Shown: in pieces, positions 1 to 8,729 of the stretch
How positions within the stretch are numbered: the first letter of the stretch is position 1
Layout: the number at the start of each line of letters is the position of its first letter
Source of the DNA: Bog-159 sp050011755
GTDB lineage: Bacteria; Acidobacteriota; Terriglobia; Bryobacterales; Bryobacteraceae
Reading direction: 5' to 3'
DNA length: 39,846 bases
Assembly: GCA_050011755.1 (NCBI GenBank)
Contig: JBEKIM010000025.1
Span: 1 to 39,846, forward strand
The notes under the pieces: model-generated
Told to the model about the DNA's origin: nothing
The model's input: the letters and a program-made list of their open reading frames with translations, nothing else
The model's database searches: none
Program-made: the position numbers and the translations under genes

Positions 1-42
1 GCATGGCGGACGACGCAGCCAAGCCGCCAGAACACTTCAAGC

Positions 43-118
43 GGGCGCGTAGCTCAATTGGCAGAGCAAGTGACTCTTAATCACTAGGTTGTAGGTTCGA
101 TTCCTACCGCGCTCACCA
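43..118 (+). tRNA. tRNA-Lys (anticodon CTT)
   Basis: A complete 76-nt cloverleaf can be drawn by hand. The acceptor stem GGGCGCG pairs with CGCGCTC (one G-T wobble). The D stem is GCTC/GAGC, the anticodon stem AGTGA/TCACT holds loop CTCTTAA with anticodon CTT at 76-78, and the T stem GTAGG/CCTAC holds loop TTCGATT. The discriminator is A115 and CCA is encoded at 116-118. It decodes AAG. No second tRNA is adjacent. Confidence 0.97.
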
Positions 119-302
119 CTAGAATTAGTGGGACAGACAGGGTGTTACCGCGCCGCCTCCAAGCTCGCAGATTTTGAAGTCCTGTCTGAGTTCCCGACCT
201 TTGTCATGCGGTTCCCCCCCACTCGATCTCACGATGGCCGGGCGTAATTCGGATTGAGAGGACTCTCGGCTGGCGCATCTTCACGTAACGCCGGCAGGCG
301 CG

Positions 303-818
303 ATGGCGTCCCACAAGCCGGAGATCATCGTGAAATTAGCTGCCGTCTTCCTGTTCGCATCATGTTGTGCGTTCGCCCAAGATAAGATCGCCGCATCCCG
401 CGCTGAAACCGCCGCGTGTGGTTCAAGAGACGTAAAGCTCGAAGTGAAGGTCGATCGCTTGCAGCATCCCAACCCCGCGCCGCCGGATGGGAAAGCCCTG
501 GTCTACGTAGTTAGCCAGGAGATGCACGACGAAATCGGGTTAGACGGAAAATGGGCCGGCGCCAACGACCGGGGCACGTACTTTTTCGTCGAAGTTGGCC
601 CTGGCGAGCACCACCTGTGCGCCTTTGCCTCGTTCGGAGCGGTGACCTTTCTCGCGCTGCATTCGCTCGAAGCCAAGGCTGATACATCGTACTATTTCCG
701 GCCGATTCCAATTGGCGATGGAGGCCGCGGCGGCACGTATTCTCTGGAACAACTCGATCCCGACGAAGGGAAGTATCTGGTGGCGAAAGCCAAATTCGCT
801 ACTTCCCAGCACAGGTAG
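303..818 (+). CDS. Secreted DUF2846-like hypothetical protein
   Basis: A 171-residue protein with an N-terminal signal peptide: a hydrophobic stretch around residues 10-22 (KLAAVFLFASCCAFA) ending near AFAQ. The rest resembles the DUF2846 type of small beta-rich envelope protein: a VYVVS strand, a G-x-Y-F-x-V-E-V-x-P-G-E-H turn, then a T-x-Y-Y-F-R strand typical of the family's C-terminal part. Function is unknown; family members are exported and may be lipoproteins. A GTG at 330 has a better Shine-Dalgarno (GGAG at 320-323, spacing 6) than the ATG at 303 and would leave a shorter signal peptide, so the start is uncertain. It appears to be a single-gene unit. Confidence 0.75.
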   Translation: MASHKPEIIVKLAAVFLFASCCAFAQDKIAASRAETAACGSRDVKLEVKVDRLQHPNPAPPDGKALVYVVSQEMHDEIGLDGKWAGANDRGTYFFVEVGPGEHHLCAFASFGAVTFLALHSLEAKADTSYYFRPIPIGDGGRGGTYSLEQLDPDEGKYLVAKAKFATSQHR

Positions 819-960
819 AACAAAGGCGCCGCCAGGGGCCGCGTCGCAGGTGTCGAATGCGCGACTCCAGGCCTTGCACTCCATAGGCCCGCTGGTCGCG
901 CCGTATGCCACGGGAGACGTTGTTCGCGGCGCAGTACGGCCAGGCGCGTTTCAGCGCCGT

Positions 961-1230
961 ATGCCGGAACGTGCAAATGACCGGACCGGCCAGACGGAGC
1001 CGACGCTCGGCAGGGGCGCGCGCGGAATCGGAATCACGGCCGGTTTTGCCGCCTTTTCCTGCACGTTGAACGGTCAGCCAATGGGAGCCTACGCTTGTGC
1101 GGAGACGCTGGTCGTGGAGCCCACGTTTGGCTCGGCAGGTCACTGGTACGTAGTCGTCCTGGGTAGCGTGATTGCGGTAGCGGCAATCTTGGCCAACCAA
1201 GGCTACCCGCATACTCCTGCGTGCAATTGA
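961..1230 (+). CDS. Possible small membrane protein (weak call) in an otherwise empty 445-bp gap
   Basis: Between 819 and 1263 no gene of a known family is visible. The one reading frame with a protein-like tail is 961-1230 (89 residues from ATG). It has a C-terminal hydrophobic stretch (WYVVVLGSVIAVAAILANQ) that could span a membrane once. There is no clear ribosome binding site and no family is recognised. In this GC-rich DNA it may be a chance frame or the remnant of a decayed gene. Confidence 0.22.
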   Translation: MPERANDRTGQTEPTLGRGARGIGITAGFAAFSCTLNGQPMGAYACAETLVVEPTFGSAGHWYVVVLGSVIAVAAILANQGYPHTPACN

Positions 1231-1263
1231 GAAAAGGGGCTAATATCGTCAGAGGAGACCCAT

Positions 1264-1623
1264 ATGTCCGTTTTGCCTTCGGTGGTTCGTTGGCTGGCTC
1301 GGTTGTCGGGTACGCTGATCGCCGGGTTGTACGTGTTTTTCGCAATCGGCGAGTTCACAACGCCTCATTCCGGCCCTTCACCTACGTTCGTTGAAGGGAC
1401 CGGCATCGCCCTCTTGACCGCTACGTGCGCCGGAATGCTCGTGGCTTTGCGTTGGGAGTTGACGGGAGCAATCGTGTCTCTGGTATCGCTGATCGGCTTT
1501 ACATTGCTCATCCGAGTGAACAATCACGGCGTGATCATTACCATGGCCGTTCCGGCTCTTTTGTATATTCTGGACTGGGTGCTTCACCGTTACCGAACAT
1601 GGAGTCCGATGGCCGGGAACTGA
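1264..1623 (+). CDS. Small integral membrane protein
   Basis: A 119-residue protein preceded by a good ribosome binding site (GAGGAG, 6 nt before ATG). It has about four hydrophobic helices: near residues 10-28, 45-63, 66-85 and 88-108. The pattern of short four-helix protein with few polar residues matches small uncharacterised membrane proteins common in soil bacteria. No catalytic motif is visible and function is unknown. The next gene follows on the same strand after about 85 bp. Confidence 0.75.
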   Translation: MSVLPSVVRWLARLSGTLIAGLYVFFAIGEFTTPHSGPSPTFVEGTGIALLTATCAGMLVALRWELTGAIVSLVSLIGFTLLIRVNNHGVIITMAVPALLYILDWVLHRYRTWSPMAGN

Positions 1624-1707
1624 GCCATGGTCCTGCCTGGTTCGGTCTAGCTTTCCGCCGTCTCATCGTCTTCTTCGCTACACTTGTATTTTCTACCGAT
1701 TTTTCCT

Positions 1708-2844
1708 ATGTTCCGCCTTCTTTGCCTTGCCTGCGTTGCCTTTATGGCTGGATACGATCCAGCCGTGGCTCAAACCTCGACCCCGGTTCCGCGCCCGGCC
1801 CGGCCCACGCCGCCGACGCGCGATCCCGACACGCCTGGATACGTCAAGGCAAAAGAACTGCCTGACGGTGCCAACGCCCCGGCAAACGCCGACGGAAACT
1901 TCATACTGGGGCCCACGCACAACCCGGCACCCGAGATGACCGCGCATGAAGACGTGCCGCAGGGAACCGTGATTACCTTCACGATGGAATCCTCCGGCAG
2001 CAAGATCTATCCCGGCATCACGCGCGATCCCGACACGTTCGGCACGCCGGACCCCGCCGACCCCGCCAAACTGATCGTTACTACCAGCCATCCCGCTCCG
2101 TACACCCGCCGCGTGGCTGTATATGTCCCGAGACAATACGTTGCCGGTACGGCGGCTCCCTTCATCGTCGGGGCGGACGGCCCTGACCGGGCATTGTTCG
2201 TAGCCCTGGATAATCTGATTGCCGGGCACCGCGTGCCGGTGATGATCGCCATCTCCATCGGCAACGGCAGCGGAGATGCCCAGGGAAGCGAACGCGGTTT
2301 GGAATACGACACCATGTCGGGCCTGTACGCCGAGTTTGTGGAGAAAGAAGTGCTGCCCCTGGTGGAGAAACAAGCGAACGTGAAACTGACCAAAGATCCC
2401 GAGGGACGCGCCACCATGGGAGGCAGTTCAGGCGGATCGTGCGCCTTAATCATGGCTTGGTACCACCCGGAGCTTTACCACCGCGTGCTCACCTATTCGG
2501 GCACTTACGTCAACCAACAGTGGCCCTCGAACCCCCAGACCCCGGGCGGCGCATGGGAGTTTCATGCGCACCTCATTCCCAACAGCCCGGCCAAGCCGCT
2601 GCGCATTTGGATGGAAGTCGGCGACCGCGACCTTTTCAATCCGAATGCCATGCGAGACCACATGCACGACTGGGTGGCCGCGAACGAGAACATGGCCAAG
2701 GTGCTGGCCGCCAAGGGCTATCATTATCAGTTTGTATTTGCGCGCAACGCGGGGCACACCGACCGCGCCGTAAAACAACAAACCCTGCCCGAGGCACTGG
2801 AATATCTGTGGCAGGGATACCCGATCGGCGGGCCTAAGAACTGA
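1708..2844 (+). CDS. Secreted alpha/beta-hydrolase esterase (enterochelin esterase / esterase D-like)
   Basis: A 378-residue exported hydrolase of the PF00756 type. The start is taken as ATG 1708 because it opens a clean signal peptide (MFRLLCLACVAFMAGYDPAVAQ); a TTG at 1684 would only add eight residues. After a proline-rich linker, the hydrolase part carries GGSSGG, with the probable nucleophile Ser240 in a G-x-S-x-G elbow. An acid within EVGDRDLF and a histidine within NAGHTD complete a Ser-Asp-His triad in the right order. Family members cleave esters such as enterobactin-type siderophores, acetylated sugars or S-formylglutathione. The substrate here cannot be read from sequence, but export suggests an extracellular or periplasmic ester. 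It looks monocistronic. Confidence 0.88.
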   Translation: MFRLLCLACVAFMAGYDPAVAQTSTPVPRPARPTPPTRDPDTPGYVKAKELPDGANAPANADGNFILGPTHNPAPEMTAHEDVPQGTVITFTMESSGSKIYPGITRDPDTFGTPDPADPAKLIVTTSHPAPYTRRVAVYVPRQYVAGTAAPFIVGADGPDRALFVALDNLIAGHRVPVMIAISIGNGSGDAQGSERGLEYDTMSGLYAEFVEKEVLPLVEKQANVKLTKDPEGRATMGGSSGGSCALIMAWYHPELYHRVLTYSGTYVNQQWPSNPQTPGGAWEFHAHLIPNSPAKPLRIWMEVGDRDLFNPNAMRDHMHDWVAANENMAKVLAAKGYHYQFVFARNAGHTDRAVKQQTLPEALEYLWQGYPIGGPKN

Positions 2845-2925
2845 GTGGCGCCGGCCCGGTATTTCCTTTGCCCCCGTGTGAACCTCTTCCTCATCCCCAC
2901 GTAATTATCGGGTAGAGAGGAATTC

Positions 2926-3828
2926 ATGATTACATCCACCCGAAAGCGTCTCGCCTTGAAGGCCGCCATGCTGGCGTTTTGTAGCGCCGCCCTTTTGCCC
3001 CCGGGCGCGTGGGCGCAGACACCGCAGAACGCGCGTTCAAACGCCCAGTCTATCCTGACAGTGGAGCAGCCCGACGCGCAACGCGCCAAGGAAGAATTCT
3101 CCGCCCTCCTGGATCGCTATCCGCCCGCATTGCGCGGCGTCCTCGCTCTGGACCCGGCTCTGCTCGAAAATCAATCCTATCTCGCGCCGTATCCGGCGCT
3201 CATCAGTTTCCTGAATGCGCATCCTGAGATCGTCCGCAACCCGTCTTTCTACATCGGCGAAGGCGCCATTCCGCGCCCCCATTCCGACCCGGGAACTCAG
3301 ATTCTGGATATGTGGCACGATGTCCTCACGGGTCTCGCATTCTTCGGTGGGTTCGGCCTGGCCATAGGCCTGTTGGTCTGGCTCATCCGCACCTTGGTCG
3401 ATTATAAGAGGTGGAGCCGGCTGGCTAAAGTCCAGACCGACGCCCACACCAAGCTGCTGGATCGTTTTACCGCCAGCGAAGACCTGCTCGCTTATATCCA
3501 GTCACCCGCCGGCGCCAAGTTTCTCGAATCCTCGCCCATCTCCCTGGATGCGGGTCCGCGCAGCGTAGGCGCGCCTCTAAGCCGTATACTCTGGTCTGTG
3601 CAGGGCGGCGTAGTGCTGATCGCCGGCGGGATTGGCCTGCACATCGTCGGCGAGCGAGCCGTAGAAGCTACAGCCTCGCAGTCGCTGCACGCCCTGGGCA
3701 TTATCGGTATCGCGCTGGGCACAGGTTTTTTGGTCTCGGCGATCGTCTCGTTTATAATCTCCCAGCGGCTGGGGCTGATCGAACCGTCAACATCGGCTCC
3801 CCGCGCTCTTGTCACGGGCACCCGGTAG
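2926..3828 (+). CDS. Exported/membrane protein of unknown function upstream of an ECF sigma factor
   Basis: A 300-residue protein with a Shine-Dalgarno AGAGAGGAA just before the ATG. It has a signal peptide (residues about 10-31, ending GAWAQ), then a roughly 100-residue periplasmic part with a repeated L-x-x-(Y/H)-P pattern, a transmembrane helix around 136-158 (TGLAFFGGFGLAIGLLVWLI), a cytoplasmic stretch, and two more helices near 228-245 and 255-278. No catalytic motif is seen. It lies only 27 bp upstream of an ECF sigma/anti-sigma pair, so a role in sensing or relaying an envelope signal is a reasonable guess. I do not recognise a named family. Confidence 0.8.
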   Translation: MITSTRKRLALKAAMLAFCSAALLPPGAWAQTPQNARSNAQSILTVEQPDAQRAKEEFSALLDRYPPALRGVLALDPALLENQSYLAPYPALISFLNAHPEIVRNPSFYIGEGAIPRPHSDPGTQILDMWHDVLTGLAFFGGFGLAIGLLVWLIRTLVDYKRWSRLAKVQTDAHTKLLDRFTASEDLLAYIQSPAGAKFLESSPISLDAGPRSVGAPLSRILWSVQGGVVLIAGGIGLHIVGERAVEATASQSLHALGIIGIALGTGFLVSAIVSFIISQRLGLIEPSTSAPRALVTGTR

Positions 3829-3855
3829 ACCCTTCCCGGAAGAATCGCTCCTCTT

Positions 3856-4434
3856 ATGTTTCGCGAGACGGCCTTTAACGATATCGAACGCGACAGGACT
3901 CTGGATGGCGCCTCTACGGGTTTCGTGATGGACGAGGACACATTCCGCGCGTTTTACGCGCGGACCGCGCGCGGACTGTGGGCCTATCTCGCCCGGCTCA
4001 CCGGGGACCGTCAACTCGCCGAAGACCTGCTTCAGGAGACGTTTTACCGTTTCCTGCGCGCTTCCGCCACCTACGACAACGAGACTCATCGCCGCAATTC
4101 CCTCTACCGCATTGCTACTAATCTGGCGCGGGATGCCCGCCGCCGAAGCCTGTCCCGCGCGGCCGCCGTCCCGGCCGGCGACGATATCGAACGCATGCCT
4201 TCCCTCCAGGATGTGGGCGCCACGGAACGCATAACCGACTTCACCCGCGCCATGGCGCGCCTCAAGCCGCGCGAACGTGCGATGCTATGGCTGGCGTACG
4301 CCGAAGGCGCCTCGCACCAGGAGATTGCGAATGTCCTCAGTTTGCGGACAACCAGCCTGAAGGCCATGTTGTTTCGTGCGCGTCGAAACCTGGCCGAACT
4401 GTTGGGCCGCGCGCCCGGAGGAGCAAAGCCGTGA
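3856..4434 (+). CDS. ECF-type RNA polymerase sigma factor
   Basis: 192 residues, usual for a group 4 sigma-70. Region 2 is clear: a W-A-Y-L-A-R-L-T-G-D segment followed by AEDLLQETFYRFL, then the NSLYRIATNLARDARRR stretch that binds the -10 element. Region 4 is a helix-turn-helix around LKPRERAMLWLAYAEGASHQEIANVLSLRTTSLKAMLFRARRN, which binds the -35 element. The start is uncertain: ATG 3856 has little Shine-Dalgarno, and an in-frame ATG lies at 3928. Its stop overlaps the GTG of the anti-sigma gene, so the two are translationally coupled and should be made in fixed ratio. Confidence 0.93.
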   Translation: MFRETAFNDIERDRTLDGASTGFVMDEDTFRAFYARTARGLWAYLARLTGDRQLAEDLLQETFYRFLRASATYDNETHRRNSLYRIATNLARDARRRSLSRAAAVPAGDDIERMPSLQDVGATERITDFTRAMARLKPRERAMLWLAYAEGASHQEIANVLSLRTTSLKAMLFRARRNLAELLGRAPGGAKP

Positions 4435-4940
4435 AGCCTGTCGATTGTGAATTCGAATCCGAGATATTAGCCGCGGTTCTCCAGGATCGCTGGCCGGCGC
4501 GGGTGGATGCGGGACTCCGCGAGCACGTGGCGGCCTGTGAGATTTGCGCGGAGGTGGCGGCCATCGCCGGAGCGATCGACAACGATCGCCAGGAAATGCG
4601 CGCGCAGGCATCGGTCCCCGATTCCGGCCGCGTATGGTGGATTGCCCAGATGCGCGCCCGCCGCGAAGCCGCGCAGACGGCCGGCCGCCCCATCACCGTC
4701 GCCCAAGTAATCGCCTGCGCCTGCGCCATGGGCTTGCTCGGCGCCTGCTTCGGCGCTACATCGGCCTGGTTTCAGGCGGCGCTGCACCGCGGCCTATCGA
4801 GCCTCAGCGCGCTCAGGTTGCAGACGCTGCTTCCAACTTTCCTCGCGTTCGTCGCCGGGCACGGCGCCCTGTTCCTGGCTATGGCGGCCATCCTGCTGGT
4901 CATTCCCGCCGCCGTCTACCTCACGCTGCTGCGGGAGTAA
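4431..4940 (+). CDS. Anti-sigma factor with zinc-finger and transmembrane helices
   Basis: 169 residues starting at GTG 4431, which overlaps the sigma stop codon (GTGA) and has a strong GGAGGAG ribosome binding site 7 nt upstream. The N-terminal cytoplasmic part carries H-V-A-A-C-E-I-C, the H-x3-C-x2-C signature of zinc-finger anti-sigma domains, which sequester the cognate ECF sigma. Two hydrophobic helices follow (about residues 86-108 and 133-165), placing the protein in the inner membrane. The small periplasmic loop between them would be the signal-receiving part. Release of the sigma is presumably by proteolysis or conformational change; the signal is unknown. Confidence 0.88.
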   Translation: MKPVDCEFESEILAAVLQDRWPARVDAGLREHVAACEICAEVAAIAGAIDNDRQEMRAQASVPDSGRVWWIAQMRARREAAQTAGRPITVAQVIACACAMGLLGACFGATSAWFQAALHRGLSSLSALRLQTLLPTFLAFVAGHGALFLAMAAILLVIPAAVYLTLLRE

Positions 4941-4949
4941 CCGAAGGCG

Positions 4950-4970
4950 CGGGCTAACGGCTTAAGCCCG
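4950..4970. terminator. Hairpin between convergent genes
   Basis: CGGGCT (4950-4955) pairs with AGCCCG (4965-4970) around a 9-nt loop in the 21-bp gap between the anti-sigma stop and the convergent phosphoesterase stop. There is no U-tract, so a transcription terminator is only suggested by position. Confidence 0.3.
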
Positions 4971-6461
4971 GGCTGCGGGATGCAGCTTCTCTTGCACCTC
5001 GGCCAGGTACTGCATGGCGTCGGCGCGCGTCTGGATGGAACGGACGCGGCTCACGATGGCTGGGCGTTGGTCCGGGCTGACGGATAACTCCTGCTGCATC
5101 GCCGCATGAATTAACGCCGGAAGGTTCCCTTCATTCACGGTATCGCCGGGACGCGATACCGTGGCCGCGGCGACCGGCGCGCCTGCCGCTCGCACTGCCG
5201 CTTGCGCAAAGGATAACGTCGCGCCGGAATTGGCTGGAGCCGGCAGCGTTGTGGGACAATCGCTTCTCGCCGCTCCCAGTGAAATCAGAGAATCAAGCCG
5301 ATTGGCATTGGCGTCGCGCGCGGTCAAAGGACTCAGGCCGAAGAGCGATTCCAAGGTGGCCAGCACAGAGGAGTGGTCGTACAGGCGGTGGTCGATCACA
5401 TTTTTCGGGATGAGGGGTGAGATTACCAGAGCCGGCACGCGCGGGCCATACTGTTCAAACGCAAAACCGGATTGATTGTAGGTCGCGTCGGGAGCGGTAT
5501 CGCCTGGTGCGGGCGCCGCCGGCGGTACAGCGTGATCGTAGAAACCGCCATGCTCGTCCCACACGACGATCAAGAGACTGCCCGGCCAGACCGGCGAGTT
5601 GCGAATCGCTTCGTAGGTTGCCTTGATCAGGGCTTCGCCCGCCGTGACATCGCCCAGCGGATGTTGCGACGAGCCTGCCTTATAGTCGTTCAAAACATCG
5701 TAGCTGGGTTCGATAAAGATGTAGCGGTCCGCATAGCCGGGCTGCGCCAGGTCGCCTGCAAACAGGCTATAGTGCCGGATGTCGTCCAGATGAATGCCCT
5801 TCAGCGCGGCCACCATGGGGAAATCGTCCCCACCATAGATGCGCCGCGCAATTCCGTTCTGTTGCAGCCGATCGAAAATCGTCCCATTCTTGAAGAAAAC
5901 TCCGTCTATGGTTTCCCATTCAACGATCTCATCGGTCCGCGGGCTGTGGTCCAGTCCACCGGAGGATGCCGCGTGGATGAACATGCGGTTCGGCCAGGTC
6001 GGACCGGGCATGGAGGCATGCCAGTTGTCGCAAACCACGAACTCGCCGGCCAAGGCGTTCAGCACCGGAAGCTGGTCCGGCCGATAGCACTTCAGAATTT
6101 CGCCGGGACTGCTGCCGCCGCTCCCGGCGTAGGAAGCCACAAACCCGCTGTCGTCGACTGTTGGATAGAGCCCGCCGGATGGATAAGTAGCGGCCGGTCC
6201 GCAGAGCTGGTGCAGCACGTCGAGGAACTCGTGGTTGGGATCGGTGGGCATGCGGTAGTCGGCGCCGGGCGAGACCGTATAAGTCTGGCCGTTCAGACTA
6301 TTCGATTCCGCGCCGCTCAGGCGGTCGATTGCGGTGGCAGCGCCGGTTACGGCGTCCGAGCCGGTAATCCCGGAGAATCCCAGCATATGATCGAAGGAAC
6401 GGTTCTCCAGCATCAAAACGAACACATGCTCAATGCCCAGCGTTTCCGCGGTGCCGGCCAT
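4962..6461 (-). CDS. Phospholipase C / phosphoesterase family protein
   Basis: 499 residues of the PF04185 phosphoesterase family (phospholipase C, acid phosphatase AcpA type). The start at 6461 is fixed by a near-perfect AAGGAGGT 7 nt upstream; a longer open frame upstream lacks support. Diagnostic motifs are ENRSFDH near the N-terminus (metal and active-site region), H-A-S-M-P-G-P-T-W-P-N-R in the middle, and VVWDEHGGFYDH followed by DHSSVLATLE toward the C-terminus. A tail of about 90 residues follows the catalytic domain. No signal peptide is evident, so it may be cytosolic or exported by an unrecognised route. It hydrolyses phosphodiester or phosphomonoester bonds; a role in phosphate recovery is plausible but not shown. 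Confidence 0.92.
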   Translation of the reverse strand: MAGTAETLGIEHVFVLMLENRSFDHMLGFSGITGSDAVTGAATAIDRLSGAESNSLNGQTYTVSPGADYRMPTDPNHEFLDVLHQLCGPAATYPSGGLYPTVDDSGFVASYAGSGGSSPGEILKCYRPDQLPVLNALAGEFVVCDNWHASMPGPTWPNRMFIHAASSGGLDHSPRTDEIVEWETIDGVFFKNGTIFDRLQQNGIARRIYGGDDFPMVAALKGIHLDDIRHYSLFAGDLAQPGYADRYIFIEPSYDVLNDYKAGSSQHPLGDVTAGEALIKATYEAIRNSPVWPGSLLIVVWDEHGGFYDHAVPPAAPAPGDTAPDATYNQSGFAFEQYGPRVPALVISPLIPKNVIDHRLYDHSSVLATLESLFGLSPLTARDANANRLDSLISLGAARSDCPTTLPAPANSGATLSFAQAAVRAAGAPVAAATVSRPGDTVNEGNLPALIHAAMQQELSVSPDQRPAIVSRVRSIQTRADAMQYLAEVQEKLHPAARA

Positions 6462-6561
6462 ATGGACAGACCTCCTTACGCAACGGACTCTGGCCAGTTT
6501 ATCAAACCGGCAAGACTTCAAACGGGGGCTGTGTGGCCGTAAATGGTGCTTAAATACCTTC

Positions 6562-7449
6562 ATGCCTACCCGCAGACATTTCGTCTCGCTGGCGGCCGCG
6601 GCTGCGCTGCCGGTTAAATCGCAGACACCCGCATCCCGCCCTGCCCTGCAGCTCGGTCTCATCGTCTCCGCCGGCAGCGATCCCGAGACCGCCATCCGCA
6701 AAGTCCACAGCTTCGGTTTCCCCACTTGCCAGGTGGGCGTGAGCGCGTTCGACCCCGGCATGCCCGCGCGCCTGCGCGCCGCCCTCGATCAATACAAGAT
6801 CGAGGCCACTTCGCTGGTCTCCGGCGGCCCCGGTCCCGAGATCTACGATTTCTACCGGGGCCCGCTGACTATCGGCCTGGTGCCGCGCGAGTCCCGCGAG
6901 GCCCGCATCGCCCAGATCAAGAAGACTTCCGACTTCGCCAAACAGTGCGGCGTGCCGGCCGTCCAGACCCACTGCGGATTCATCCCTGAGAATCCGAACG
7001 ATTCTTTGTATAAGGAGGCCGTCGAAGCCATCCGCGCAGTGGCCGCCTACTGCCGCAGCAACGGCCAGAGTTTCCGCTGCGAGACGGGCCAGGAGACGCC
7101 CATCACGCTCTATCGCGCGATCCACGACGTAGGCCTCGACAACGTGGGCGTGAATTTCGATGCCGCCAACCTGATTCTCTATGGCAAGGCCAATCCGGTG
7201 GACGCCCTCGATATCCTCGGCCCGTTGGTGCAGGGAGTCCACGCCAAGGACGGGCTCTATCCCACCGGCCCGCGCGAGTTGGGACGCGAAGTTCCCATCG
7301 GCCAGGGTAAAGTCAACTTCCCGGCCTTCATCAAGCGGTTGAAGGAAGCCGGCTACCGCGGGCCTCTGACGATCGAGCGCGAAGTCTCCGGAGCGAAGCA
7401 GGCCGAAGATATACGCGCATCGAAAGCGTACCTGGAAAACTTACTATGA
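6562..7449 (+). CDS. Tat-exported sugar phosphate isomerase/epimerase-like TIM-barrel protein
   Basis: 295 residues from ATG 6562. The N-terminus has a twin-arginine motif (T-R-R-H-F-V) followed by a hydrophobic stretch, so export by Tat is likely. The body is a xylose isomerase-like TIM barrel (PF01261): FGFPTCQVGVS, QTHCGF, C-E-T-G-Q-E near the catalytic Glu position, N-F-D-A-A-N, V-H-A-K-D, and a final P-L-T-I-E-R-E strand. These supply the His/Glu/Asp metal ligands of the family. The stop overlaps the start of the following Gfo/Idh/MocA gene (ATGA), so the two are coupled; such pairs act on unusual sugars or cyclitols. The substrate is unknown. No strong ribosome binding site precedes this start. 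Confidence 0.88.
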   Translation: MPTRRHFVSLAAAAALPVKSQTPASRPALQLGLIVSAGSDPETAIRKVHSFGFPTCQVGVSAFDPGMPARLRAALDQYKIEATSLVSGGPGPEIYDFYRGPLTIGLVPRESREARIAQIKKTSDFAKQCGVPAVQTHCGFIPENPNDSLYKEAVEAIRAVAAYCRSNGQSFRCETGQETPITLYRAIHDVGLDNVGVNFDAANLILYGKANPVDALDILGPLVQGVHAKDGLYPTGPRELGREVPIGQGKVNFPAFIKRLKEAGYRGPLTIEREVSGAKQAEDIRASKAYLENLL

Positions 7450-8729
7450 CCGATAACCTCAAACCTGACCGGCGGACATTTCTCGCCACGGCCGGCGCCG
7501 CCGGCTTCATGTTCGTGAAGCCACAATCCGTGCGCGGATCGCAGGCCAACTCGGCGGTGCGCGTGGGCCTCCTCGGCTGCGGCGGACGCGGCACCGTCGA
7601 CGCCACCAGCATCGCCATCAACGGACCGGCGCGCATCGTGGCGCTGGCCGACCTATTCGAAGACCGCCTGGCTACTGCCAAGAAGCATTTTGACGAGGTG
7701 GCCAACCAGCAGCATCACGCGGGAGTCGCCGCCGCGCAGATGTTCCACGGCCCGCATGCCGCCGAGCAGATTCTGAACTCGGCCGAAGTGGATGCGGTAG
7801 TCATCGCCACGCCGCCCTACTTCCATCCCCGGCACCTGGCGGCCGCGGTGGCGGCAGGCAAGCATGTTTATTGCGAAAAGCCCGTGGGCGTGGATGTGCC
7901 CGGAGCCCTGCGCGCCATCGAAACCGGCAAACAGGCGGAAGGCCGCGTCAGCCTGGACGTGGGATTCCAGATCCGAAAAGCGCCGCCGTTTGTGGAACTG
8001 GTGCGGCGCATTCATGCCGGGGCGCTGGGCGAGATTACCTGCGGCGAGGCGCACTATTATTGCCCGTTCTTGAAAATGCCGGATTACCCGGCGGCCTCGC
8101 CCACCGAACTGCGCCTGCGCCACTGGCTGCACGACCGCGTCCTGTCGGGCGATATCCTTGTCGAGCAGAACATTCACGTGGTCGATATCTGCAACTGGGT
8201 GCTGCAGTCGCATCCCGTGAAAGCCATCGGCACGGGCGGGCGCAAAGGCCGCACGGAATCGCCGGGCGACAACTGGTCGCACTTCAACGTGGTCTTCTAC
8301 TATCCGGGCGACGTGCATGTCAGCTTCAGCTCATGCCAGTTCGGAAAATCGCCATTCGAAGCCAGCGAACGATTCTTCGGAACGCGCGGCAGCTCACAAT
8401 CGCCCTATTCCGGACCCTTGCAGATCGCGGGCGAGGAGCCGTGGGTCTGGACCGGCAGCGAAAAACCGGCGACCCGACCGCATGGGGAGTTCTCCCTGAC
8501 GGGCGATTTCTCAGACAACCTGTCCCAAGCCGATGCGCAAAAGCACGCCGATTTTATCCAGAGCATCGTCAGCGGCAAATTCCACAACCAGGCCGCGCTG
8601 GGCGCGGAATCGGCGCTGTCGGCCATGCTGGGACGCACCGCCGCCTATACCGGCAAGGAAGCGACTTGGGACGATCTGCTGCGCTCTACCGAAACCTGGG
8701 ACGCAGGCATCGACATCGAGAAGCTATAG
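7446..8729 (+). CDS. Tat-exported Gfo/Idh/MocA family oxidoreductase
   Basis: 427 residues beginning with a Tat signal (D-R-R-T-F-L-A-T-A-G-A-A-G). The Rossmann domain shows the dinucleotide-binding G-L-L-G-C-G-G-R-G and the family signature C-E-K-P-V-G around residue 140. A C-terminal alpha/beta dimerisation and substrate domain follows. Exported members of this family (glucose-fructose oxidoreductase type) carry tightly bound NAD(P)(H) folded in the cytoplasm before Tat export. It is translated directly after the TIM-barrel isomerase with a 4-bp overlap, so both probably work on one sugar or polyol. Its 3' end overlaps the convergent iron-sulfur scaffold gene by 6 bp. Confidence 0.93.
   Translation: MTDNLKPDRRTFLATAGAAGFMFVKPQSVRGSQANSAVRVGLLGCGGRGTVDATSIAINGPARIVALADLFEDRLATAKKHFDEVANQQHHAGVAAAQMFHGPHAAEQILNSAEVDAVVIATPPYFHPRHLAAAVAAGKHVYCEKPVGVDVPGALRAIETGKQAEGRVSLDVGFQIRKAPPFVELVRRIHAGALGEITCGEAHYYCPFLKMPDYPAASPTELRLRHWLHDRVLSGDILVEQNIHVVDICNWVLQSHPVKAIGTGGRKGRTESPGDNWSHFNVVFYYPGDVHVSFSSCQFGKSPFEASERFFGTRGSSQSPYSGPLQIAGEEPWVWTGSEKPATRPHGEFSLTGDFSDNLSQADAQKHADFIQSIVSGKFHNQAALGAESALSAMLGRTAAYTGKEATWDDLLRSTETWDAGIDIEKL

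Noticed and set aside
5472..6542. Plus-strand frame opposite the phosphoesterase
   Set aside because: Shadow of a strongly supported PF04185 gene whose start is fixed by AAGGAGGT.
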